64,000 nt of DNA, taken from NCBI RefSeq assembly GCF_026914185.1, contig NC_070575.1, positions 3,617,001 through 3,681,000 of the forward strand. Reading direction: 5' to 3'. The notes beneath the pieces are model-generated. The model was not told the DNA's origin, ran no database searches, and saw nothing but the letters and a program-made list of their open reading frames with translations. The stretch's first letter is position 1, and each line of letters opens with the position of its first letter. The position numbers were made by a program, and so were the translations under genes. The stretch is from Puccinia triticina (Eukaryota > Basidiomycota > Pucciniomycetes > Pucciniales > Pucciniaceae). This document shows positions 54,492 through 64,000 of the stretch, one piece after another.

Positions 54492-56436
54492 TTAAAAGGT
54501 GTGGATAGCGCCTTCTTCGTCCTCGTCGAGGGGGGCCTCCTGGCCTCTCCTCACCAAGATGGCCTGCACTTCATCCTCAGATGGGAGCGCAACTGAGATT
54601 GCAGCAAGATCACTCGCAGTCTTTGTGCCATCAAAAAGTTGGGAGTCGTATGCCAAAATGAGCCGCCCATACCTGATAAGTAATGCTTGATCAGAATGTG
54701 TTCCCACAAACAAAGCAATTTGTATGAACTCACGCTACTTTGTAGTCGTGCGACTTGCGGCGCATGCTCTCCAGATGTCGATCTATCACCTCCCAAGGTG
54801 ATCGAGCCACGGTTGTAGTTCGATCTTGTTGACGCTGCATAAACATGTGCAGGCAAAGATACGCCATGTGCACTAACAAGCTGATGTGGATTGAGTGTGC
54901 TACATCGGCGCGGGTCATGAGTGCATGCCTGGGGGAAAAATCTCGCAACACCTGTGGATTGATTCAGTTACAATTAGACCATAAGCTTAAAACTGGCCTG
55001 CATACAACCAGCATGAAGGATTTCATGGCACTGACACTGACAACCACATCGGTGATTTGTGGGATGGCTACGGGGTTGGCTCGGGGACCTGGCCTGGCTC
55101 CAGTCATAATCTAAATTCAGAAGAATGATTAATCATTCATTGTGTGCAACATTTGATGTTTGGTTAGGTACGTACCAACTTTGCCAGTGCACTTCTCTCG
55201 TACTTGAGCAATTCGCGGATTAGGAGTGCGACACTTATTGTGGCATTGTTGTCTTCAGCAAGATATCCCGGTGGCAAGTGGGTCTCTTTCCATTCGTTGT
55301 CCATTGCGTCTATTTCAGCCTACAGTTGATTTTACATGTCAACTAGCAATGACATAGCAATTCGCGGAGTAGGAGTGCGACACTTATTGTGGCATTGTCG
55401 TCTTCAGCAAGATATCCCGGTGGCAAGTGGGTCTCTTTCCATTTGTTGTCCATTGCGTCTATTTCAGCCTACAGTTGATTTTACATGTCAACTAGCAATG
55501 ACATGGACAAAAGCAGCGAAATACATACCTTTACTAATACCAGTGGGGTATTGGGGATGAGCGCGCGGGTCGTGACAGTATGGGTTCGACCATATGAATG
55601 GAGAGCTGGCATGAGAAGCTTTTGGCGGGTTTTAGTGCGAATCAGAGCCTGAATCATTCAATCCGAGCATCAGATTTGGTCCAACTTGTGTAAGTAACTG
55701 ATTGGACTTACTCAAACATCTCGGTGGTAAACAAAGCCCCTGATTGCATTAACACAATCAGCAGGAGGGGCGGCTGAGACATTTCCAGTTGCATTCTGGG
55801 TTACAGATGGTTCTAGTCGGTCTTGGATCGATTCGAGGTACATCAGGGTAGCCATCACCAGATCGGACTCTGGGAGCTGGGCAAGGGCAGAGATGAAATA
55901 TCAGACCAACGATAAATCTTGGGTTAAAAATTGGAGGAGGCATTACACTTGCTACCCTTCTGACCCGCTTGATCTGAATCACGGAGAGGCCTAAATCATC
56001 CGCAAGTTGGTCAGTTGTCATGCCCTCTGGAGCATGCTCAGTACCAAGGTTGGTGGGGTTAGGTTCAGTTTTGGGTTCAGCTGAATCTTCATCATTCCCG
56101 TCGTTGCGACCCTCATCTTCGCTGTGAATCATAGGGGCTAGCTCAGCGAGTCGTGCCGCACCATCCAGGTCAGGATGGATTCTTGGGGTTGATGCGACTT
56201 GATTCGGACTCCTGCCTCCGTAAGGGGCCGCAGCACTTCCTTCTGGGCTGACTGCTGCTGAATGGCGTATCGAGCCGACTACTCCTGCAGATTTCCACAT
56301 CAATTTGGAGTTGATACAGGATACTGAAAGTTTGCGGTGGTGTTCAAGGGGGTGGGGACTTACCTGTACCTGCAGAAGGGATGGAACGTGCACGGAATCG
56401 AGTAGTAACATTCATTGGCAAGGCCGTCCCAGACAT
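54492..56436 (-). CDS. Unrecognised multi-exon gene of the two-gene transposon (HTH-like)
   Basis: Splice-consistent exons on the minus strand are 56436-56364, 56284-55947, 55876 to about 55718, 55648-55529, 55468 to about 55370 and/or 55319-55176, 55110 to about 55010, 54951-54734 and 54672-54492. Joins are GT-AG and keep frame where checked. The exon 3 end is uncertain because the best donor follows a TGA. The protein starts M-S-G-T-A-L-P. An acidic region is followed by M-T-T-D-Q-L-A-D-D-L-G-L-S-V-I-Q-I-K-R-V, which has the spacing of a helix-turn-helix, and the protein ends E-D-E-E-G-A-I-H-T-F. An ATG frame at 56698-56540 might be a further upstream exon. No family is recognised. By position it may be the equivalent of a CACTA TNPA-like DNA-binding protein; that is inference. 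Confidence 0.55.
55208..55505. repeat. 149-base tandem duplication covering an exon
   Basis: Two copies (about 55208-55356 and 55357-55505) share GCAATTCGCGGA, GGTGGCAAGTGGGTCTC and the ACAGTTGATTTTACATGTC intron edge with few differences. The duplication gives the minus-strand gene two copies of the exon reading A-E-I-D-A-M-D-N; one has lost its donor. Confidence 0.8.
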
Positions 56437-56699
56437 GATATCAAAAATGAAATGATGTTTCAGCTCGGTATTTGAGAGACTTTTGTCAAATGAGTAGGGT
56501 TTTAGATGGGGCAAAGACGTGGATTGGGGGAAAGGACTTACTGCAAGTCACAGATTTTGTGATTTTATGGTGATTGGCTGGTCTCTTTGGAGGTGATGTC
56601 GTTTGGTGGGAGGAGGACTCTGGTGGGTGAGGGTGATGATGGTCAGACTGATCCCCGATGAAAATTTCTGATGGTGTCTCACAATATTTGAATTTCATC

Positions 56700-57218
56700 T
56701 TGCGATCTCGACATATCTAAAAATCCCGTGATTTCGACGGATCACCAATCCTCGCGCTGTTGCCTTGAAATGCCTCCCCTGGGCTAGATTTATTGTACGT
56801 GTTGACCGATCAAATATTAGATTGTTTCCACTCACTTTAGCCTGCTTATGCCGGACTTGGATTGAGAATTATTACCTTTGCAAATACATATTCCTGCCGA
56901 GGAAATTTCACCTGGAATCCAACCTATCACCCATAACTTTTGGGTCTCTATCACTCTATACCAAATAGACAAAACAGGTCTCTATCACTCTATACCAAAG
57001 AGACAAAACATATCTATTTAATCTTTTTATCTGATCTATTTATTTCATATTATCTGAGTAACATCCAATCCCCAAACACACCAAATTGGTCTGAAATATA
57101 TATAAGACATCCAAAAATATTTGTATCCAACTTGCAATCCCATACAATAGATCAATTTTTGATCTTCTGTTCGGATTATCTTCATTCTTATCAGTTTCAG
57201 TAACAAATTAAAATCCAA
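56700..57218. promoter_or_regulatory. Divergent promoter region of the two-gene transposon
   Basis: About 520-780 AT-rich bases separate the two start codons. A direct repeat GGTCTCTATCACTCTATACCAAA occurs twice (about 56940 and 56978), with ATATATAAGAC at about 57097. Shared or opposed promoters are likely here. Confidence 0.4.
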
Positions 57219-60200
57219 ATGGCCGAAATAGCAGGTGAGGCCTGCCTACTTTAATGCATTTTTCTTGTATTGGTTCTGATCTCTTTCAATGGAATTGCAG
57301 GTTTCACCAGATTTGTAGATTCTCAAGGGACTTCAAGCTACCAATGTCATTACTGTCATGGACGTAGAATGAAATTTGTCACAGAACACCTGAACTCAGC
57401 TTCACACCTCAATGCTGTCAGACAGAATGTGCTGTTGAGCCAATTGAAAATTGGGCAGTCAAATATGGTAAACACTGGTCCTTTGGCACAGTGTAGGCCT
57501 CCAGATATGGATTGGGACAATGCCTGGCCTGCTCAAGATTCACTCAACACTGAAATGCAAATCCCAGAAGTCATGCAGCCAGAGTACAACATCAGAGATG
57601 ATGATGATGTTGGTTTTGGCTCAGAATCTTCAGGAGTCCATGATCCCCCTTCTGATTATTCAGAAGAATTTCTCTCTTGGGATATGTTTGGAGATTCAAT
57701 AATTGCACATCGTGCAGATGCACAAAATACCCCTCAGGCAGGTCAAATACCTGCTGTTGATTGGGATCCTTTGAAAAACGAAGAGGTATGACCAGTTAAT
57801 TGTGCATGGTATTGCTTCATAGGACTCATTGAATTGCTCAATCTGACTTTTCAGGATTTCATGGCATGCCTTATTATGGGATATTTGCACAATCTCATTT
57901 CACGTGTGACATACCTCCAACTCAGGATTGTCCTTAAGATGAAGAAGTTGGTTCTGCCATATTGGGATGCGGTACGGAAATCAAGAGAGAGAATAAGAAC
58001 CCTGCTGAATTTTGTCAATCAGGAGTCCATCAGCGTGTGGGATAATAAGATATTCACCATTAGTGTAAAAGGAATCTTGGCCAATGTGGGTGATTAATTA
58101 TCATTAAAATACTTGATTATTATGCTGAAATCATGTTTTCCCTTTTATTAGGAATTGTTGAATCCATATGTAACCAAGCATCTGGAGTTTTATCCACATG
58201 ACCCATGTGGGGAACCAATTGATAGACTTTGTCAGAGCTACAAGTGGAGAGAAGATCTACCGCGGGATGTGCGGGTACAGATGGTCTACAATGGACCAAA
58301 GCATTATTACATATATGAGCCCACACAGCTGAAATCTGGCGAAGTTGTGATCCCCACTTATTTTTACAAGGCTAAGGGGAAATTATATGCAAAATGTTGC
58401 GTTCCTGAATATGAGCCCAATGAAACAGGAGAAGGCTTTGATATAATTATTCCAGCAGATGTTAAATTTAATGACACTGATAACCAGCGGGTTGTGGATA
58501 TTTTGGATTTTGACAAGTTCTATTCCGAAATATCTGAAATTGTTGCGGAAGATGGTAGAAAGTGGCCAATAAAATGTGGCAAGAATCTGTATGGTGAGTA
58601 AATCATTCACCATCACAAGCATGAGATGCCAATTTGAACCATTTTATCTATGACTGATTTCTATTTATAGAAGAAGACAAGAGTGGTCAAAAATTACCAA
58701 TTGATCTTCCCAACCCATGGAGGGAAAAGGCCGAAAATTGCATAATACGCCATGTACCCATTACCCTCTATGCAGATGACACCTCTGGTAATTGTTCAAA
58801 ACAATGGAACAAACATATATCTTACTATTTCACTTTATCTGGCCTACCTCCACACTGGTCCAATCAGGAATACAATTGTCAATTTGTGGCAACCTCCAAT
58901 GTGGCTAGTTGCTTGGAGTTAGCAGACCCAATCATTGAGGAAATTAAGTAAGTTTTTTTCACTATTGAATGTTCTCATTGTACACAATGTTAAAATTAGG
59001 TCATTTAATTAATATTGCTACCAGTGATATGAGTGTGAATGGGCATTTTGCTTATGAAGGAAATTGGCAGTCTTTCAACCAAGATGCACTCAATATTCCC
59101 TCCTTAAGAGCAGTTTTCATGGTCACCCACTACAAAAGTTTCATTGGAAAACACATGAAAATAGTTATTCAAGCCGCCCCGTTTGTATTCTTCCCATTCA
59201 TGAACAGACAGCAGAGGGATCTATGGATGTCCTTGTGTTACCTGTGTACATTTGTTTACCAAACAAAAATTGACAACATGGAACAATACATTGAAGATCT
59301 TCAAAAACACATTGATATATTCTTGTATCATGTGTTGAGCATGACTGCTCAGTGGGTCAATAAAGCAAAATTCCATATGCTCCTCCATCTACCAGAATCA
59401 GTCAGGAGGTTTGGCCCGCCTAGCTTGTTTTCATCTGAAAAAATTGAATCTTACAATGGTATAATGAGGAATGCTTCAATTCATTCAAATAGGCAAGCCC
59501 CAGGGAGGGACATAGCAAACACTTTCTCCAATTATCAAGCAATGCGACTTATCTTATCCGGAGTTTTTCTCTACAATCACACAAAAAACTACCATTTCAG
59601 GCCTTCAAAACATGTCACAGATGTATTCAAATTCAACAAGGAAGTACAAAAACTCATGGGAATAGACCTTTCTGAACCAATAAGATATCCAATATTGTAC
59701 AATGGTGTGGTGCCTGGAGAGAATGGAGTTACCCCACCAAAGTTCCTGTTGGAAAATCACCCCTCAACAAAGTGGATATTGGTTTCAAGTATTAAAACAG
59801 ATGAACATGATATAGTTCAGAAAGGAAGCTTTGTCTTGGTGAGTTTGAATTTTTTAGTATGAAGGTTTCAAACACATATTTACAAACCCTGCGCCACATG
59901 TAGATTGCTAGGCGCAAGATTTACCCAATTGTTGCATCTGTTGCATCAATTTGGCAAGCAGCACATTCATCCAAAACATTTTACATAGAACTAAAAGCTT
60001 ACCAGTCTGTTGGGGTCAATGTATTTTATCAAATGCGGGAATACAGAGACACAAATAAATTTATTTACGCAAGAGCTGAGGTGAGGGAACCAATATGAGT
60101 GTTCTTGAAATCAAATATTGTACACAACTGACCAAACTATGTTTTCTCACAGAATGTAATTTGTTGCCTCAATTTCCAACATAACTGCCATGATGCCCTG

Positions 60201-60726
60201 TGTCAGGTGACCCTTGAGAAATCAGCCAGAGTAGGTAGACAAGAGGGCCAGACCTCTAAATATGTTGTCAATCATCAGCACAGTTCAAATGACGGCTACA
60301 TCCTCAATGCCTGCTCATTAAGATCAATAATGGAGCACAGGACTGAGTCCAGGTTGACATTTGCGCCTATCACATCCAAGGATTGGGAAGAAGCCACTAT
60401 AAAAGGAATGGAAACATGGCTCCATAGACCACATCATCCAAATCCAAAACCCAAAATAGCTGCCAAGAAAAAAAAGACCCCTAGCTTACCTCATCAAGTA
60501 CCCCTGAAGCCCACCCAAATACCTGGCCAAAGTATTGTGACACCAAACCTAACTCATCAGTTCCCCAAGCCTCAGGAGAAAAAATCATATTCAGTACCGG
60601 CCACTCAAATCCATCAATTCAATGTGGATCCTACTAAAGCACAAACAAAAATGAATCCACATTATCCGCAACCCCAAGCTCCCCCCGCTGCACCCACAAC
60701 AAGTAGGCATGACTCAAATTATCCAG
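57219..60726 (+). pseudogene. Plavaka-type transposase with N-terminal C2H2 finger (eight exons)
   Basis: Exons that join by GT-AG in frame are 57219-57234, 57301-57785, 57855-58085, 58152-58593, 58671-58947, 59025-59838, 59904-60081 and 60153-60726. Introns are 65-77 bases. The N-terminus (M-A-E-I-A-G-F-T-R-F) leads to a C2H2 finger, C-H-Y-C then H-L-N-S-A-S-H. The transposase core shows Y-A-D-D-T-S-G-N-C-S-K-Q-W-N-K-H and L-L-H-L-P-E-S-V-R-R-F-G-P, with H-S-N-R-Q-A-P-G-R-D downstream, the blocks seen in fungal Plavaka proteins. The C-terminal block is C-C-L-N-F-Q-H-N-C-H. Exon 7 needs a one-base correction in the T run at 60060-60063, otherwise it stops at a TGA. So this copy is decaying or the assembly has an error there. 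Confidence 0.82.
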
Positions 60727-60741
60727 GTAGTCATATGCAAT

Positions 60742-60922
60742 TATGGTGTTCAAAGTTGGTTTGCACAATTTTATGCATGCATAAATCATAAAATCATAAA
60801 ATCTTTTTTGCAGGGGATATGACTGTCTGATTATGTGATACAAAATTTCCTCACCAAAATATTTTTATGATTTTATGATTTATGCATGCATAAAATTATG
60901 CAAACCAACTTTGAACACCATA
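60742..60922. mobile_element. Small MITE with TA duplication inside the transposase-OTU gene
   Basis: The element runs 60744-60920 (177 bp) between TA dinucleotides, with near-perfect arms of about 60 bases starting TGGTGTTCAAAGTTGGTTTG. It falls in the intron or linker between the transposase part and the OTU part. It contains a TTTTTTGCAG acceptor-like site. Confidence 0.8.
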
Positions 60923-60936
60923 AATATATCCCGCAG

Positions 60937-62100
60937 GGCAACTATTCACACAATGTGTCACTGTACCAGGACCCTGGCTCAACCCTGGCCCAAAGGAGAA
61001 TGAGTCCAAGCATTTCAAATGCACCCAGCTTGCCACTGTCCCAGGAACCTGGCTCAACCCAGGCCCAAAGAAGAATGGGTGCAAGCATGTCAAATGCACC
61101 CAGCTTTCCACTGTACCATGAGGAACTTGGCTCAAACCTGGCCCAAAGAAGAATGAGCGCAAGCATGTCAAATGCACCATGCTATAATGGATCACTTTAT
61201 CCAAAATCTGATATGCAGTATAGCCCTTGTGGATCCCAGTATAACAATCAAATGTTCTACCAAGATCCTAGAAAAAATCCAGCAAGCCCATACATATCAC
61301 ATCATCCAAATTTGTCTATGCAGTACATCCAATCAGGCTCAACTAAGAGAAGAAAAAGCATCTCTGATTCCGTCTCTATTGACCCCAGACTATCTGAGGC
61401 ATCATCACAAAAATTTTTATCTATTCCAAATGCAAGAAATAAGGTAGAGACCAAGACATTTGGACCTCCTCCTTATCAACCCACAAGGTGGCATGACTAC
61501 ATATGGAAATTACCTCTATCAATACAAGCATTTGTGGAGGAAATTTTTGATGTTGAAGGAGATGGACACTGCGGGTTCAGGGCAGTGTCATTCTGTCTGG
61601 AAAGAGGAGAAGGGGATTACATGAATATCCGCAAAGAGCTAATTCATGAATTGACACAAAGGCAAGAGTTCTATAGAAAAGCAAACCCTTATTATACTGT
61701 TGAAGAGCATCTAAAAATGTTGGATGCGCCATCCTCTGATCCATGTTGCCCAGACTATTGGATGGGGATGCCTGGGATGGGAAGGCTTATTGCCAATGCC
61801 TTTCAGAGACCAGTATTTTTTTACTCCATACATGAGTGCCAATCATTTTTCCCAGACTTTGTTGGTCCAAATGACAACCGGCCTATTACTTTTGCATTCA
61901 TTGCATCAAAGCAACATTTTGTTGCTTTGAAAATCAAGTATGTTACTAAATTCCCAGTTCCCAAACCAGTTGGATTTGTGGGAGAGTCATTTTCACAACA
62001 TCATATGGCCTGGCGGTACAAGTATCAAAAGTACTTCAACATTTACGAAATAACCAAGAATGAGAAAGAATATGCAAAAATCACAGGCCGAGTACTGTAA
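60937..62100 (+). CDS. OTU-domain cysteine protease part of the transposon gene
   Basis: The open frame follows a CCCGCAG acceptor at 60936. First come three imperfect copies of a 25-residue repeat around P-G-S-T-x-A-Q-R-R-M (about 60964-61180). Then comes an OTU fold: E-G-D-G-H-C-G-F-R-A-V with the catalytic Asp and Cys, and K-Q-H-F-V-A-L-K with the catalytic His. OTU enzymes cleave ubiquitin linkages. Both catalytic blocks look intact. The join from the exon ending at 60726 leaves this frame one base off, so a further small shift, another splice site or a separate start is needed. In related fungal elements proteases are linked to the transposase, so a fusion is favoured. Confidence 0.8.
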   Translation, partial: GNYSHNVSLYQDPGSTLAQRRMSPSISNAPSLPLSQEPGSTQAQRRMGASMSNAPSFPLYHEELGSNLAQRRMSASMSNAPCYNGSLYPKSDMQYSPCGSQYNNQMFYQDPRKNPASPYISHHPNLSMQYIQSGSTKRRKSISDSVSIDPRLSEASSQKFLSIPNARNKVETKTFGPPPYQPTRWHDYIWKLPLSIQAFVEEIFDVEGDGHCGFRAVSFCLERGEGDYMNIRKELIHELTQRQEFYRKANPYYTVEEHLKMLDAPSSDPCCPDYWMGMPGMGRLIANAFQRPVFFYSIHECQSFFPDFVGPNDNRPITFAFIASKQHFVALKIKYVTKFPVPKPVGFVGESFSQHHMAWRYKYQKYFNIYEITKNEKEYAKITGRVL

Positions 62101-62939
62101 AAAGAATATCATTGTGTAAAAGCAAGAGATGAGGTGTTGGAAAAAATAAAGGTTGGATTTTACCGCTGTATGGTACTTCTTACCGCATGGGACATGCCTT
62201 GCAATCAAATTGTTTAGGATTCACACATTGTTCTTATTAAAATTTTACATTGGTTTTTGTTTTCAATATCTATATGTGCATGTTTGGCTGTTTTATTTTT
62301 CTTTGAGTTTATTCTTTTCTTTGATGATTTGTTTCTCTTATCATTCATTGGTGGCTCTCCCCAGTGCAGCACATCATTTGTGCTCTTGGTTACATTTAAT
62401 GTAAATAAGATTTGGCACTGAAATCCAAACAATCACTCAGGAAGAGGGGCAGAATATTGTGATGAGATGAGGGAAATCTACTAATCAGAGAAGATTCTTC
62501 ATTCAGGAAAAGGAGCTGAGGAATTCAACCAGTCATTCAGGAAGAGGATTTGACAATTTTGGAGTTGCAGGAATAAAAAGAAATCTACTACAAATAAGAA
62601 ATGTAGTATATAACAAGAGATATGGCTAGAATTGAGTTTCTTGAGCTTCACAAATAGCAGAGGCTATCTTTATACCTCTCAAGATTGCCTGCGCCGGACC
62701 CCACTTCAAGCCAAGGTCACGCAGCTCACAGTTGCTTGTACCTTCAAACAATGTCCAGTGAAATATATTGTGGTTTGCAATCATGTCCTGGACCGGTTGG
62801 TAGTCCAGGGGGATATGGCACATCGAGAGAAATTGAGGCATGGAGAAAGGAGGAGCCGGCATGCTAGTTCCAAGACCGGTATTCTGCCTCTTCGGAGGTG
62901 GAGGACGATTAGCGGAGAGATCCGGAAACACCCATGCAT
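62101..62939. other. 3' flank of the OTU gene, no gene seen
   Basis: AT-rich to 62640, then a GC-richer part with only short frames. GT-AG-consistent minus-strand coding signal near 62640-62930 (L-D-Y-Q-P-V-Q-D-M-I-A) is weak and not assigned. Confidence 0.35.
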
Positions 62940-63340
62940 CACACAATGGCGACGGGCGTTTTCCCATTGGCTCCACCAGGGACCCGTGGATTCCTCATGT
63001 TTCTTCTCAAAGGAGCGACGAGGAATTCAAGACAAACACAGATGTTGTGTTCTTTTCGGCACCACCGGGAATTCAATGGGTGCTGTGGATTCCTCGTCGG
63101 TGGAAACGACGAGAAAATCAAGTGGAACACTCTCGCCGTGTTCCTGTCGGCTCCACGGGGATCTCACCTGTTTCCCCATCGGAATGACGAGGAGATCCCT
63201 GGCGGGTGGAGACGACTGGGTATCCCGGCGTGTCCACCCATATTCGACGTGATAGTGATACTGACGGGGGGCGAGGTGAATTCCGCATGGGTTTCACCAA
63301 TCCGGTGTCACCCGTTGTATCCACGAACCGCCTCGCCAGG
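62940..63340. repeat. Right subterminal repeats of the two-gene transposon
   Basis: GACGAGGAATTC, TTCCTCGTCGG, ACGACGAG, ATGACGAGGAGATCC and related words recur in both orientations, mirroring the left side. Frames in this region are by-products of the repeats. Confidence 0.6.
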
Positions 63341-63356
63341 AAGTACCCCCGGCGTG

Positions 63357-63440
63357 TACATTCAGCTTTGGCCAAGATTACGTCTCAACAAGGAGACACA
63401 GCCTACATGCAAAGTCAGTGAGTCGAGGAATGTGGTGTTC
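63357..63440 (+). pseudogene. hAT transposase relic, C-terminal part
   Basis: The frame reads F-S-F-G-Q-D-Y-V-S-T-R-R-H-S-L, the end of the hATC dimerisation domain. It joins the part ending at 53922 once the large element is removed. Confidence 0.85.
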
Positions 63441-63528
63441 TATTCAAAGCATAACAACATCCAACCTCTGTGGCTAAACAAATACAACAAAAAGATGAAG
63501 AATAAGAATAAGAGCAGAAGAAAGGCAA

Positions 63529-64000
63529 CAGTGGGCCACTTAGCGTTAGTGTAGCGGCAAAAAGCGCCCACCCATTTTGAGCAGCGTTAGCACGCTGTTA
63601 GCAACACTGGGTCGCTACGCTAACCATAGCGGTTAGTGTAGCGCAGCGCAGCGCAAATGCGCTATTTTTTAGCGTAGCGTTAGCGCAATTGCACGCATAT
63701 GCGCTAACGCTACGCGCACGCGGTGCGCAGCTATTTTAGCTGATAGCGTAGCGTTAGCGCAGATGGGCGCAATTGCGCTAACGCTACACATGCAGGGCGC
63801 AAAAGAGCGCGCGCTACGCTGCGCTACAGCGCCTTTAGCGGGAAAAAATGGCTTTTTTCCGCTAAAAGCGCTGTAGCGCAGCGCAGCGTAGCGTAGCGAC
63901 TGTAGCGGCGCGCTAACGCTAACAAAGAATTGGCGCGCCGTTAGCGCCGCTGAAAATTAGCGCAGCGTAGCGGCGCTAACAGCGCGCTAACGCTATGCAA
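63529..64000. mobile_element. hAT-like MITE rich in GCGCTAACGC words (copy 2, cut by window end)
   Basis: It begins CAGTGGGCCACTTAGCG and repeats the word structure of 18450-18920 in the same order, including GCGCTATTTTTTAGCG and GAAAATTAGCG. The right end lies outside the window. Confidence 0.7.

Larger units (their letters stand above)
53921..63358. mobile_element. Two-gene Plavaka-type (CACTA-related) DNA transposon with OTU domain, TSD TA
   Basis: The element runs 53923-63356 (9434 bp) between TA dinucleotides. Its inverted ends are CACCCGGGGAGTCCTT and CACGCCGGGGGTACTT. It sits in a hAT transposase, and removal with one TA gives V-D-V-K-R-T-F-S-F-G-Q-D-Y in frame. Two divergent genes start between about 56436 and 57219: an unknown multi-exon gene on the minus strand and a transposase-OTU gene on the plus strand. 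Subterminal regions on both sides carry many CCTCGTGG / GACGAGG words, a feature of CACTA elements. Confidence 0.88.

Noticed and set aside
62632..63554. Two overlapping plus-strand ORFs of 206 residues
   Set aside because: They run through the GACGAGG subterminal repeats in several frames and cross the transposon border, with no domain.

Overview
The window looks like a repeat-rich stretch of a basidiomycete fungal genome, most likely a rust (Pucciniales). The evidence is a Plavaka-type DNA transposon with 65-77 base introns, a tyrosine-recombinase retroelement, a chromodomain-bearing Ty3/gypsy element, Ty1/copia elements, a Tigger/pogo element, hAT elements and many small inverted-repeat elements. 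Only one gene looks like an ordinary host gene: a single-exon ORF for a 337-residue, cysteine-free protein with a signal peptide (24138-25151). Nearly everything else is mobile DNA, much of it nested. Many insertions could be delimited exactly because their target-site duplications are intact and because removing them rejoins a reading frame.

Layout. 1-4077: copia relic A (+ strand) interrupted by a 3-base-TSD MITE, an 8-base-TSD hAT-type MITE carrying a tRNA-like sequence, and a solo LTR with TSD AACGG. 4078-8550: a cluster of long foldback repeats (family X), one holding a CACTG-ended MITE. 8565-16088 (- strand): pieces of a gypsy gag/protease element, B, separated by a GC-rich block, a large palindromic tandem array (12181-12995) and a fragment of a tyrosine-recombinase retroelement (RT/RNase H then recombinase). 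16306-17541: a foldback element with TA duplication. 17542-24040: mostly unassigned, with a hAT-like MITE rich in gcgctaacgc-type words. 24051-25151: the secreted-protein gene. 25640-27010: two tRNA-derived SINE copies, each with a 112-base hairpin inside box A, around a probable LTR.

27225-52385 is a four-level nest. A family X arm carries a hAT-type MITE (TSD ATTTTATC) and a chromovirus (28358-52272, TSD AAATG). The chromovirus 3' LTR holds copia C (37925-51961, TSD ACTAC, - strand). Copia C in turn holds copia D (39717-45013, TSD CTTTA/CTTCA), a MITE in its integrase (TSD TA), and a Tigger/pogo element in its 5' LTR (48759-51827, TSD TA).

52395-63440 is a hAT transposase relic split by a 365-base MITE (TSD TAA) and by a 9434-base two-gene DNA transposon (53923-63356, TSD TA). 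That transposon carries, divergently, a nine-exon-scale gene for a zinc-finger/Plavaka-type transposase followed by an OTU cysteine-protease domain (+), and an unrecognised multi-exon gene with a helix-turn-helix-like segment (-). Its ends carry repeated GACGAGG-type subterminal words. This two-gene element is the most interesting system here. By analogy with CACTA elements, the second gene may encode a factor that binds the subterminal repeats. The window closes in a second copy of the gcgctaacgc-rich MITE.

Reading frames in the elements are mostly broken by in-frame stops or one-base shifts, some of them in homopolymers, so assembly errors are possible.
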